Shown here one piece after another: positions 45,438-54,026 of a stretch of DNA of 64,000 nt. A model generated the notes under the pieces. The model saw nothing but the letters and a program-made list of their open reading frames with translations. It was not told the DNA's origin and ran no database searches. This DNA is from Acidobacteriota bacterium (GTDB taxonomy: Bacteria; Acidobacteriota; Thermoanaerobaculia; Multivoradales; JBCCEF01): positions 25,385 through 89,384 of the forward strand of contig JBCCHV010000004.1 of assembly GCA_039028635.1 (NCBI GenBank), written 5' to 3'. The first letter of the stretch is position 1. Every line of letters starts with the position of its first letter. The position numbers and the translations under genes are program-made.

Positions 45438-48266
45438 ATGAATCGAGATTTCTCTCAGCCCTCCGTCGCGAACCTCTGTCTCTGCTGCCGGTCTTCGGGA
45501 GCCTATTTTCATCACCTTTCGGGGGGCGGCGGGGGCTGGCCGCAGGCCTCGACGTCGCCGGGGGATCCGGGCCGGGACAATGTTCGCCCTCCCCTCGAAG
45601 ATTCTTCTTGGACTCCCGGCGACCCGGGCCGGGACAACGTTCGTCCCCCCCTCGAGGACTCGTCGGCGGGGCCGTTCGATGGGCCTGGCGCTGGCAGCGC
45701 CCCGGGCGTCTGCAGTGTCTGTGGCGGCCCGCTGGTGGGGCTGCCGGTGCTGGCGCTACCGGCCTTGGCCCTGCCGTCCTCGGTCCCGACGGCAGGCGCC
45801 GAGGCCGACGCTGAAGATTGGGCGTCTGGTACGCGCAGTGGCTTTGTCATCCTCCGCCTGGTGCCGGGGTTGGTGCCGCGCCCCGACGCCGAGGCCGACC
45901 TCGACGAGCATGCCCGGCGCTGGGGAGCGACCGGCCTGCGACAGGCATTGGCCTGGGCCGCCGAGCAGCTCGACAGCGACGGCGATTGCCAGCTCACCAC
46001 TCGGCCGTTGATCGATCTGCCGTCTGGTTTTTCGCAGGAACGAACCTCTCCGACGGTCCCTCGCGGCAATCGCGAGACCTTTCTGGACGGCCTGACCAGA
46101 CTCGAGAAGGAGGCCGCGACCGGTGCGCTGCCGCCGCTCCACAGCCTGACCTCCTACTGGCGGGTGGATGCTCGGCCGGCGGCGCACCGCCTCGACGACT
46201 TGGTGGAGCGCTTCAATGCCCTGCCGGAGGTCGATCTCGCCTATGCCGAGCTCCAGGCGACCGAAACCAACGCCGGCGGCGCCGGCTTCACGGGCCTGCA
46301 GGATTTCCTCGACGACGCTCCGGTGGGAATCTCCGGCACCTGGGCGCAGGCCCAGGTGGAGGCCTTGTCGACCACCAAGAGTGCGACCCTCTACGACTGC
46401 GAGCAGGGCTGGATTCTCAGTCATCACGAGCTCGCGGGCTCGGTGGCGGCGCCGCTGGTCAACCACAACCGACACGGTCACGGCGGCTATCTCGGTCACC
46501 ACGGCACCGCGGTGCTGGGAGAGATGGTGGGCAGCTCTCGCCTTCGCGGGCCCCTGCGCAAAGCCTGCCGATTCGCCACCGCCAGCCACTTCCGGCGCGC
46601 CGAGAGCACTCCCTTCGGAGACTTCAATGGCAATGTCGCCGAGGCCATCGTCGGCTGCCTGCTGACGGCCCTGGGGCAGCGTCGCGCCGGTGTCGGCGAC
46701 CTTCTTCTGCTCGAGGTCCAGCGCGGCCGCCGGCCCACCGAGCTCGATCCGGCGGACCGCGATGCCATCCGGCTGGCGGTGTCCTGTGGCGTGGTGGTGG
46801 TCGAAGCGGCCGGCAACGGTGGCTACGACCTCGATCGCCTGCGGGATCCCGAGGGCCGGCGTTCCCTCGATCGTCGGGGGTCTGCCTTTGTCGACTCCGG
46901 CGCCATTTTGGTGGGGGCGGCCGAGGCGGCATTACCCCACGATCGCGCCTCCTTCTCGAACTATGGATCGCGAGTCGACTGCTTCGCCTGGGGAGAGGGG
47001 GTCACCAGTGGCGGCTACGGTGACTTCGATGCCGGAGCCACCGCCGCCGACCTCGATGATTTCTACACCAACACCTTCAACGGCACCAGCAGCGCCGCTC
47101 CCATCATCGCCACGGCGGCGGCCCTGGTGCAGTGCCTGCACTATGCGGAGATGGCGGCTTGGCTGTCGCCGCTGATGCTGCGGCGCCTGCTCTCGGAGCC
47201 TGATTGGGGAACGCCTCAGGGGCCCGGTGTTGGCGGCTTCATTGGCGTCATGCCCGATCTCCGGCGGGTTGTCGGGCGCGGCCTCGGGCTCGCCGCCGAG
47301 GTCTACCAGCGGCGCTTCGTGGGCGACGACGGTTTCGGCTCGAGCTTGCCACAGGGCGCCAGCTCGTGCCCCGACGTCTTGGTCCTTCCGCTACCGGTAG
47401 ATTCTGCCGCGGAGCAGGCCCAGGACGAAGCCAGCGGCGAGCTCGGCCCGTGGGTCGACGATGCGACGCCGGGCGGTGCCGTCGAGCTGAAGCCGGGCGA
47501 CGATCTCCGGGTGCTGGTGCGCGCCCGCAATCGGGGTGCCCTGTCTGGCGACTCGGTCCGGGTCTCCGTCTGGCCGGCGCCGGTGGCCACCTTGCTGACG
47601 CCGGATCGTTGGTATCCAGCGCTGCATTGGCCTGGCCAGGTCGGTCTCGACCTCGAGACCCTGATCACCTCGCCGGGAGCGGTGGTGCCGGCCGGTGATC
47701 AGCTCGCCCCGGTGGCGGGTTTTCGCTGGCAGGTCGGTCCGGACGCCGCGGCTGGGATGGCGTGGGTCTCCTACCTGCGCAACTCGGACGACGCCCCACC
47801 GCCGCCCCTGACCAGCCGCGACTTCGACCGCTCGCGCTGGTGGCGGTACGTGATCGGCGGCCATGGCTACGCGATTCGCAATCTCCACGCGATCGATGTC
47901 TCGGGCCCCCAGGAAGTCGAGCTCTCCTTCGAGGTGACCGGAGCGCCGGACCAGTCCCGGCGCTTCGATCTCGAGGTGATCCGCCGCCTGCCTTCGGCGG
48001 CGGCGGTGCGTCTCGCAGGGCCGGCGGCGCTGATTCAGTCATTGCGCCAGCGGCGTCCGTGGATCTCGGTGAGCGGCTCGTCCCTCGAGCTGCCCGCCTG
48101 GCCGCGGCTGCGCTTCCGCGACCTGCGCCTGCCGGTGGCGGCCTGTCTGCCGGCCAAGCTGGTCTTGCCCGCTGGCGATCTCGAGGTCGGACACGAAGTG
48201 GCGATTCGCCAGCTCTGGCGCGGTCGCGAGGTCGGTCGGATCACCTGGCGAGTGCGCTCTGCGTAG
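45438..48266 (+). CDS. S8 (subtilisin-like) protease without signal peptide, with N-terminal Cys motifs
   Basis: 942 residues. There is no signal peptide; instead a Cys/Gly-rich start with CLCC (residues 14-17) and CSVC (92-95), a possible split zinc knuckle, flanks a 19-residue tandem repeat (core PGDPGRDNVRPPLEDSS, residues 41-59 and 60-78). The S8 triad is recognisable: Asp ~320 in ATLYDCEQGW, His ~354 in GHHGTAVLGEM, Ser ~551 in NGTSSAAPI, with the oxyanion Asn in EAAGNGG. Two or more beta-rich domains fill residues 620-942. ATG 45438 follows GGGAGG. It is probably intracellular or exported by another route; it leads a unit with the two small genes downstream. Confidence 0.85.
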   Translation: MNRDFSQPSVANLCLCCRSSGAYFHHLSGGGGGWPQASTSPGDPGRDNVRPPLEDSSWTPGDPGRDNVRPPLEDSSAGPFDGPGAGSAPGVCSVCGGPLVGLPVLALPALALPSSVPTAGAEADAEDWASGTRSGFVILRLVPGLVPRPDAEADLDEHARRWGATGLRQALAWAAEQLDSDGDCQLTTRPLIDLPSGFSQERTSPTVPRGNRETFLDGLTRLEKEAATGALPPLHSLTSYWRVDARPAAHRLDDLVERFNALPEVDLAYAELQATETNAGGAGFTGLQDFLDDAPVGISGTWAQAQVEALSTTKSATLYDCEQGWILSHHELAGSVAAPLVNHNRHGHGGYLGHHGTAVLGEMVGSSRLRGPLRKACRFATASHFRRAESTPFGDFNGNVAEAIVGCLLTALGQRRAGVGDLLLLEVQRGRRPTELDPADRDAIRLAVSCGVVVVEAAGNGGYDLDRLRDPEGRRSLDRRGSAFVDSGAILVGAAEAALPHDRASFSNYGSRVDCFAWGEGVTSGGYGDFDAGATAADLDDFYTNTFNGTSSAAPIIATAAALVQCLHYAEMAAWLSPLMLRRLLSEPDWGTPQGPGVGGFIGVMPDLRRVVGRGLGLAAEVYQRRFVGDDGFGSSLPQGASSCPDVLVLPLPVDSAAEQAQDEASGELGPWVDDATPGGAVELKPGDDLRVLVRARNRGALSGDSVRVSVWPAPVATLLTPDRWYPALHWPGQVGLDLETLITSPGAVVPAGDQLAPVAGFRWQVGPDAAAGMAWVSYLRNSDDAPPPPLTSRDFDRSRWWRYVIGGHGYAIRNLHAIDVSGPQEVELSFEVTGAPDQSRRFDLEVIRRLPSAAAVRLAGPAALIQSLRQRRPWISVSGSSLELPAWPRLRFRDLRLPVAACLPAKLVLPAGDLEVGHEVAIRQLWRGREVGRITWRVRSA

Positions 48267-48332
48267 CGCAAGGTTCTGCCCGCAGTAACCCTTCCCTTGG
48301 TGCATCGGATTACTCCTCCCTGAACACTCACT

Positions 48333-48361
48333 GGCGAGCCTCACAGGATGCGGGGCTCGCC
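48333..48361 (+). other. Leader hairpin before the small helical gene
   Basis: GGCGAGCC at 48333-48340 pairs perfectly with GGCTCGCC at 48354-48361, 13-nt loop, 9 bp before the AAAGGAGG ribosome site. No T-run follows, so it is more likely a translation or mRNA-stability element than a terminator. Confidence 0.4.
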
Positions 48362-48381
48362 GAACGCAAAGGAGGTCTGTG

Positions 48382-48921
48382 GTGCCGAACGAAAAGAAAT
48401 CTGATGCAGGAAGGCCGTCGAAGAGCTATCTCCAGGACTGTGTCGAATTGCTCGAGCAGAGCCTTGCCGGCCTCGAGCGTCGGTCGCGGGTCGAGGATCC
48501 CTTCTCGGCCGATCTCGCAGCCGCCGTCGGACCGACCCTCGACGCCCTCGGCAGCGTGCGCCAGAGCTATGTGACGGCCTTGCGCCGCGAGATCGAGGAG
48601 ATGACCGCCGAAGGTCGCGGTGCGTTGCAGGAGAAGCTCGAAAGCACCGGTAGTCGAGACCTCTTGAAGGCTGCCGTGGCAGCGACGCAGGTACCGACCG
48701 GAGCCGATGCCGGGCCGGCGGTCAGTATTCGAATGGAAAACGGCGCGCGCCGCATTCCCTGGCTCGAGCTGGTCAAGGAGATCGTCGGCGTGTTGCTCGA
48801 ATTCCTGCCGGTCGGGGACTTGCTCAAGGGCGTCATCTCCGAGCTTCTCAAGATCATCGACAAGATCTTCGGTGGCCTGCCCCACGAAGACCTCGGCCGT
48901 CCGGCCACGGCGCTGGGCTGA
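48382..48921 (+). CDS. Small helical protein with amphipathic C-terminal segment, unknown function
   Basis: 179 residues from GTG 48382, chosen because GGAGG is 6 nt upstream; an in-frame GTG at 48379 is only 3 nt from it. The first ~100 residues are helical and charged (LQDCVELLEQSLAGLERRSR, VRQSYVTALRREIEEMTAEGRGALQEKLE). Residues ~133-170 form a long amphipathic to hydrophobic helix (WLELVKEIVGVLLEFLPVGD, then LLKGVISELLKIIDKIFGG) that could insert in or lie on a membrane. No family is recognised. Location just after the S8 gene suggests it may be that protease's substrate or partner. Confidence 0.75.
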   Translation: MPNEKKSDAGRPSKSYLQDCVELLEQSLAGLERRSRVEDPFSADLAAAVGPTLDALGSVRQSYVTALRREIEEMTAEGRGALQEKLESTGSRDLLKAAVAATQVPTGADAGPAVSIRMENGARRIPWLELVKEIVGVLLEFLPVGDLLKGVISELLKIIDKIFGGLPHEDLGRPATALG

Positions 48922-48947
48922 TAGAGAGAAACTAAGGAGACCGACTT

Positions 48948-49475
48948 ATGGTTCTGTCAACTCGTTGGAATTCCCTGATGTTTCTGGTCGTCAGCCTGCT
49001 GACCCTTGGAGTCGAGGCTCGCTCGCAGGATTTAGGTTCGCTGCAAGAGGTCGGGCGGGAACCGACAACGGCGTCCCGGGCGACAGCAGGCGACGAGCGG
49101 ATTTCCTGGCTGATGGCGGATGAGGGAGACGAAATCGTTGTTGCTCAGTGCGGAGACTTCTCTCCCCTCCGGGTCAGCTTGAGTGTGCGACGCAAGTTCT
49201 CCGGACTGGGCGTTGGCTCCCTGCTGCGCTTCCAGACTATTCAGGGGCCGAATGGAGAGACCCTGGTGATTCGGGCCGATGTCGTGTGTGACTCAGCGAC
49301 GGTGGACAAGGGTTTTTGCGCCGGGCTGGGACCGGCTCTTCTCACCAAAGATGAGTGTGTGGCTCTTGAGTGCGATCTTCTTGAAGACCCCAACTGTCCG
49401 AGTGCCGGGGGTGGTTACAAGTGCGTTTGCGGAACGTTCAGTCCAGGAGTTTTGTGTATTGACGAAGCTGAATAA
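48948..49475 (+). CDS. Secreted cysteine-rich protein, unknown function
   Basis: 175 residues from ATG 48948, with AAGGAG upstream. A signal peptide (NSLMFLVVSLLTLGVEARS) is followed by a beta-rich region and a cysteine-rich C-terminal third with about nine cysteines (VVCDSATVDKGFCAGLG, DECVALECDLLEDPNC, YKCVCG, VLCIDEAE). The spacing suggests disulfide bonding outside the cytoplasm. Base composition is visibly less GC-rich than its neighbours, consistent with recent gain. No family is recognised. It is the last plus-strand gene of this block. Confidence 0.75.
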   Translation: MVLSTRWNSLMFLVVSLLTLGVEARSQDLGSLQEVGREPTTASRATAGDERISWLMADEGDEIVVAQCGDFSPLRVSLSVRRKFSGLGVGSLLRFQTIQGPNGETLVIRADVVCDSATVDKGFCAGLGPALLTKDECVALECDLLEDPNCPSAGGGYKCVCGTFSPGVLCIDEAE

Positions 49476-49552
49476 CTACCCGGCTTGACGCGGCTCATGG
49501 GGTCATCGCGCGGGGAACGGATTGAAGACCGGTGCGCTTCCGATCGGTGAGA

Positions 49553-50950
49553 TCAGGGAGTGGTCTCGACCCGTACCGGGGTCGGCGGCTCGGCGCCCTG
49601 GCGATCGCTGGTGACCTCGACGCTCCACATCTGGGATTCACGGCCGATGTTGTCCGTCGCCTGGAAGTCGAGGCGGTGCGGGCCGTCGCCGTTCGGTGGG
49701 TCGAGGCTGCGATCCTGCCAGGTCTGCCAGCCGCCGTCGCCCCAGCGATAGGTCACCTCGGCGACACCGGCGACGTCGTCGTGGGCTTCGAGGCGCAGTC
49801 GGCCGCCGGCGCCGAGGACCACCGTGTCGGCGCTGGCGGAGCGCCCCAGGCCCTCGATCTGAACCGCCACCACCGGCGCTTCCAGATCCTCCTTGTCGCC
49901 CAGGATGGCGACCGGGCGGGTGGCCGCCGGGAAACCGTCGAGGCCGCTGGCGGAGACCGCCGTCACGCGCCAGTGGTGCTCGCCCACGGGCAGCGCCGTG
50001 GCGCTCCAGGCGGTGGTCGTCACCTTCGCCTGCTCGAGGCGGAGGTTGCAGTCACGGTCGGGACAGACCTCGACCACGTAGGCCTCGGCGCCCTTCACTT
50101 CCTGCCAGCGGAAGCGCGGATTGGGATAAGGCCACGAGTCGCCGTCATCGGTCAACCGCGGTGCCGGCAGCAGGCGTTCCGGCGGATTCGGCGCCTTGCC
50201 TTCCTCGACGGTTGTTCCCATGCCCTTGGGCACCGAGACCTCGGCGCCGCCCGATTCCACCTGGCTCTCGCCGGCGTAAACCATCAACTGAGCGCCGCCC
50301 GACTCGTCCTTGCGCAGGCGACCTTCGGCGACGCCGCCGGCGCCGGCCTTCGGGCGGGCGGTGGTGCCGCCGATGAGAATTTCGATGTCCGATGCTCCCG
50401 GTCGCTCCGGTCGCGCCACCAGGTCTGCCTGGCCGGTGACGATTTCGATCGTCTCCTGCTTGATTCCGGTGAGGGTGGCGCCGACGCGGCGCAGAAAGAT
50501 GAGCGAGTCCTCGGTCATCGAGAGGCGGGTGCCGTCGTCGAACTCGATGTTGGTCGAGGCCTTGCGGAAGGTCCGAATGCCATCCTGCTCGCGCAGCAGG
50601 TCGCCGCGCCGGGCGGCGGTCCAGGGCGCCGGTTGGGGTTTCTTGTTGACCTTGCGAGAGACCTCGATCACCCGTGCGACCCGCGGCGGGAGCTCGCGGT
50701 TGATGATCACCCGCAGCTGGCGTCCGATGCTGAGCAGATCGGGATCCGCCAGGTCCGGATTGAGGCGGTAGTTTTCGCGCCACAGATCTTCGGTGCCGAG
50801 GTAGAGCTTGGTGATGCCGCGCAGGGTCTCGCCGGGGCGCACCGTGTGGTTGCCGACCTCGTCACCGGGGCGCGGCTCGGGGCCGCCCTGAGCGCTGGCG
50901 ATGGGAGCCAGCACGAGGGCGAACATCAGCGTCAGCAGCGAGCGTCTCAT
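49553..50950 (-). CDS. Periplasmic LysM-FecR domain protein
   Basis: 465 residues. A signal peptide (LLTLMFALVLAPIASA) is followed by a LysM motif (HTVRPGETLRGITKLYLGTEDLWRENYRLNP) that should bind peptidoglycan, and a FecR-like beta-helix region (about 120-260: ASTNIEFDDGTRLSMTEDSLIFLRRV). The C-terminal ~200 residues are Ig/fibronectin-like domains (FRWQEVKGAEAYVVEVC, YRWGDGGWQTWQDRSLDPPNGDGPHRLDFQATD). Its start overlaps the upstream gene's stop by 4 bp, making it the last gene of a kinase, Ig-like, LysM-FecR operon. Confidence 0.88.
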   Translation of the reverse strand: MRRSLLTLMFALVLAPIASAQGGPEPRPGDEVGNHTVRPGETLRGITKLYLGTEDLWRENYRLNPDLADPDLLSIGRQLRVIINRELPPRVARVIEVSRKVNKKPQPAPWTAARRGDLLREQDGIRTFRKASTNIEFDDGTRLSMTEDSLIFLRRVGATLTGIKQETIEIVTGQADLVARPERPGASDIEILIGGTTARPKAGAGGVAEGRLRKDESGGAQLMVYAGESQVESGGAEVSVPKGMGTTVEEGKAPNPPERLLPAPRLTDDGDSWPYPNPRFRWQEVKGAEAYVVEVCPDRDCNLRLEQAKVTTTAWSATALPVGEHHWRVTAVSASGLDGFPAATRPVAILGDKEDLEAPVVAVQIEGLGRSASADTVVLGAGGRLRLEAHDDVAGVAEVTYRWGDGGWQTWQDRSLDPPNGDGPHRLDFQATDNIGRESQMWSVEVTSDRQGAEPPTPVRVETTP

Positions 50951-52059
50951 GGCGCACCCCCGGCGTTGATCGCGGCCACGGTGGCCGCGATATCGGCCAC
51001 TTCGCTGGCTTGATTACCGACCCGGTCGGTCGCCCGCAGAGTGATCCGGTGACCAACGGTGGCGAAGGGTTCGTCGGCAGGGCGCCAGGTGGCGCCGTCC
51101 TCGGACCATTCGAGCCGTTGCAGGCCGGCACCGGCGTCTTCCGCCCGCGCCGCCACGATGTGGAGCTGATTGATCTCATCGACATCCACCAGGTTCCAGA
51201 CGATCGCCGGCGGCTCGAGATCGATGCTGAACTCGAGGGTCTCGGTGGTGGTGCTGTTGCCCACTCGGTCGGCTGCCGTGACCGTCGCCCGGTGGGGGCC
51301 GGCGGTCCAGGGCGGCGACCACCTATCGGCACGGACCGCCGCGCCGTCGAGGCGATAGTCGCGAAACTCGCCGAAGCCGCTTTCGCTATCGCTGCCGCGG
51401 GGCGCCAGGCGGCTGCCGGGTCCCAGGAACAGCACCTCGCCGAGGCGGGCCCAGGGGCCTTCGACATAGATCTTCGCCGACGGGGGGGTGGCGTCGAGGC
51501 GCAGCTCGAGTCGCTCGGCCTCGGATCGGTTGCCGACGCCGTCCGTCGCCCAGCCCTGCAGGATGACGGTGCCTCCGGCGCCTGCGATGGAGCCCCGCGC
51601 CTGGTCGCCAGCGGCCGTGACCTTGCCGCCACCGCCGTCGACCTCGACCCGGGCGACGCCGGCGTAGTCATCGCGGCCCCGGGCGACGACGGCGGCCGTC
51701 GGGGAGGTCCAGCGTTGACCGGCGGTGTCTTCGACCACCTCGGGCTCGACCGTCAAAGTGACCTCCGGCGGTGTGGCGTCGACCCGCAGCCGGGTCCAGC
51801 GCAGCGCCGAGCGATTGCCCGCCGCATCGCGACTGGCGGAGGTCAGCCAGTGCAGGCCTTCCTCGGCAGGGGCGGTCACCAAAGCGTCCTCTGCCTCAGC
51901 CAGGAGGCCGCCATCGATCGCCGCCTCGACGGCCAGGCCGGGCTGCGAATGTTGGAGTCGGATTTGGTCGCCGGGAGCGACGACGAGGGCGTCGGGCTCA
52001 GCCGCGAACAGCGTCGCCGGCAGGAAGAGTGTGGACCAGAAGGCTCTTCGGAGATTCAT
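50947..52059 (-). CDS. Secreted protein with repeated Ig-like domains
   Basis: 370 residues with a signal peptide (AFWSTLFLPATLFA). Several Ig-like/cadherin-like modules recur, each with a D-x-(A/V)-GN(R/S)S pattern (SRDAAGNRSALRW, ATDGVGNRSEAERL, AADRVGNSTTTETL, ATDRVGNQASEV) and the linker (L)DATPPxxxL. These modules mediate binding or spacing outside the cell. The gene overlaps the kinase gene by 62 bp and the LysM-FecR gene by 4 bp, so the three are made together; it may sense or relay an envelope signal to the kinase. Confidence 0.82.
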   Translation of the reverse strand: MNLRRAFWSTLFLPATLFAAEPDALVVAPGDQIRLQHSQPGLAVEAAIDGGLLAEAEDALVTAPAEEGLHWLTSASRDAAGNRSALRWTRLRVDATPPEVTLTVEPEVVEDTAGQRWTSPTAAVVARGRDDYAGVARVEVDGGGGKVTAAGDQARGSIAGAGGTVILQGWATDGVGNRSEAERLELRLDATPPSAKIYVEGPWARLGEVLFLGPGSRLAPRGSDSESGFGEFRDYRLDGAAVRADRWSPPWTAGPHRATVTAADRVGNSTTTETLEFSIDLEPPAIVWNLVDVDEINQLHIVAARAEDAGAGLQRLEWSEDGATWRPADEPFATVGHRITLRATDRVGNQASEVADIAATVAAINAGGAP

Positions 52060-53932
52060 CGTCTCGCAGTTGCTCCGTTTCGAGCTGGGATTCGATCTCG
52101 ACGTCCCAGCGGGCCCCGAGGGTCTCGGCGATGGCGGCGAAAGAGCTCGCCACCTTTTCGGCGTCGCTCGGGCGAGCCTCGGGACTCTTGCTCATCAGAC
52201 GGTCCAGCAGCTCACCGAAGACCTGGGGAATTCCAGGATCGAGCTGGTGGGCCGGCGTTGCGACCGTGTGGAGAGTTCCCGAGATGATTTGTTTGAGTGT
52301 CCCGGCGCCGAAAGGCTTCAGACCCGTCACCGCTTCATACAGAACAACGCCCAGGGAAAAAAGATCACCGGCGGGAGTATAGCCCATGCCTTGAAGGGCT
52401 TCCGGAGGTAGATACCCCGGGGTGCCGAAGACCAGATCGGAGGCTTCGTTGAGGGTCGAGATGGCCTGGGCGATGCCGAAATCGGCCACCTTGATCGAGC
52501 GATCGGCGCCGAGCAGGATGTTGGCCGGCTTGACGTCGTGGTGGACGATGTCGGCGCGATGGGCCTCGGCGAGGCCGGCGGCCATCGCTTGACCGAGCAG
52601 CGCTGCCGGGCCCGGCGCTAGCACCTTGTGCTCCGCGAGATAACGCTCGAGGCTGACCCCATCGACCAACTCCATGACGATGTAGGCCATGTCCTCGGTG
52701 TCTTCCATGTCGTAGACGGCGACGATGTTGGGGTGCTGGAAGCGCGCCACCGTCACCGCCTCCTGGAGCAGGCGGGCGAGGTGGTCGTTACGCGACTCTC
52801 CTTGCTCCGGGCCGAGGTGGACGGTCTTGATGGCGAGCGGGCGTTGCAGCTTGGGGTCCCAGGCGCGGAACACCATGCCCATCGCGCCCTGCCCGAGGAT
52901 GCCGAGGATCTGGTAGCGGCCGAGGAAGATGCGCTCGAGGGCGTCGCGGTCCTTGATGCGCTGCTCGAGGCGCTCGAAGGAGGCGCGCAGATCTTCGATC
53001 TCGTTACCGCGCGACGGTTGCGTGCTGAGGCCCGCCAGGCGCCGCTGGACCCGGGTCAGGTCGCGGATCGGCCGGACGATCGAAACATAGGCGGCGCTCG
53101 ACAGCAGGCCGGTCAGCAGCAGCGCGAAGCCGAGGGAGGTGAGGGAATCGCGCAGCATGGTCTGGGAGACCGCTTCGGCGGCGGCGGCGGGCTGTCGCGA
53201 GAGCACCATCCACGGGGTGCTCGGTACCGGGTTGAAGGCCGCCAAGATCTCGCGCCCGGCTTCGTCCGTTTCGCGGTGGATGCCCTGGATGTAGCCACGC
53301 GCTGTGCCTTCGAGGATTTCCTGCGGCAGGTCGTTGCGGCGCAGGGGAGTGCCGGCGAGCACTCCGCCCTGGGCGTCGATCAGGGAGAGGGAGGCCTGAT
53401 CGCCGATCAAGCTGTCGTTGACGGCCTCCGTGATCGGGGCGGCGTCGGCCACCAGGCGAAGGGTGCCGCGATCCTCCGGCATCGCCACCTCGAGGCGTAA
53501 CCAGAGGCCCTCCTGAACGATCAAGAGCGGCGAGTCGGTCGCCGGATCGGCCAGGATCCTGCCCATCAGCTCGGCATCCTCCTTGCGCTGGGCGCGCACG
53601 ATCTCGGTGCCCGCGGAATCGTAGAGGGCGAGGCTGCCGAGATCCGGCCGAGCGGCCAAGAACGAGCTCAGGAAGCCGGTGGCTTCGGGGGCCAGAGGGT
53701 TGTTGTAAACGGCCGGATTGTTGGCCGCGGCGCGGGCCAGGGAGCGGCGGCTCTCGACCTGGTCGCTGATGTTGGCGGCCACCGTGTTGGTGGCTACCAC
53801 GTTGGTGCGCAGAACCTGCTCGCTCATGCTTTCGCGGTTGATCCCCACCAGCCGCAGGGAAGTCAGCAGCAGGGGCACCAGGCCGACGGTGGCGAGGGCG
53901 AGGGCGATGCGGGTCAGTAGGCCGAGGCGCAA
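51998..53932 (-). CDS. Transmembrane sensor Ser/Thr protein kinase
   Basis: 644 residues. N-terminal helix (ALALATVGLVPLLLTSLRL), periplasmic Cache-like sensor (about 35-270), second helix (SLGFALLLTGLLSSAAYVSIV), HAMP-like linker (RPIRDLTRVQRRLAGLS) and a cytoplasmic Hanks-type kinase domain: GQGAMGMVF (P-loop), LAIKTV (Lys), IVHHDVKPANILL (catalytic loop) and DFGIA, then GTPGYLPPEAL. The catalytic loop reads HHD rather than HRD, so it is a non-RD kinase with Asp intact. This receptor order is like a histidine-kinase sensor fused to a Ser/Thr kinase. It diverges from the sigma-54 activator gene across 94 bp. Confidence 0.93.
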   Translation of the reverse strand: MRLGLLTRIALALATVGLVPLLLTSLRLVGINRESMSEQVLRTNVVATNTVAANISDQVESRRSLARAAANNPAVYNNPLAPEATGFLSSFLAARPDLGSLALYDSAGTEIVRAQRKEDAELMGRILADPATDSPLLIVQEGLWLRLEVAMPEDRGTLRLVADAAPITEAVNDSLIGDQASLSLIDAQGGVLAGTPLRRNDLPQEILEGTARGYIQGIHRETDEAGREILAAFNPVPSTPWMVLSRQPAAAAEAVSQTMLRDSLTSLGFALLLTGLLSSAAYVSIVRPIRDLTRVQRRLAGLSTQPSRGNEIEDLRASFERLEQRIKDRDALERIFLGRYQILGILGQGAMGMVFRAWDPKLQRPLAIKTVHLGPEQGESRNDHLARLLQEAVTVARFQHPNIVAVYDMEDTEDMAYIVMELVDGVSLERYLAEHKVLAPGPAALLGQAMAAGLAEAHRADIVHHDVKPANILLGADRSIKVADFGIAQAISTLNEASDLVFGTPGYLPPEALQGMGYTPAGDLFSLGVVLYEAVTGLKPFGAGTLKQIISGTLHTVATPAHQLDPGIPQVFGELLDRLMSKSPEARPSDAEKVASSFAAIAETLGARWDVEIESQLETEQLRDDESPKSLLVHTLPAGDAVRG

Positions 53933-54026
53933 TCCGGGGGCTCGAGGTAATTCGACGTTTCGGTGCGAAAAATTTGCTCTTCGGTATGGAATCGAGAGTA
54001 ACTTGCAGTATAACTATCAGTAGCTC

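Noticed and set aside
45438..48266. S8-like protein considered inactive
   Set aside because: Asp, His, oxyanion Asn and Ser motifs are all recognisable, so activity is plausible although the motifs are diverged.
53960..53980. Possible sigma-54 promoter upstream of the activator gene (GG...TTTGCT)
   Set aside because: The GG to GC spacing is 12 bp rather than the required 10 bp.
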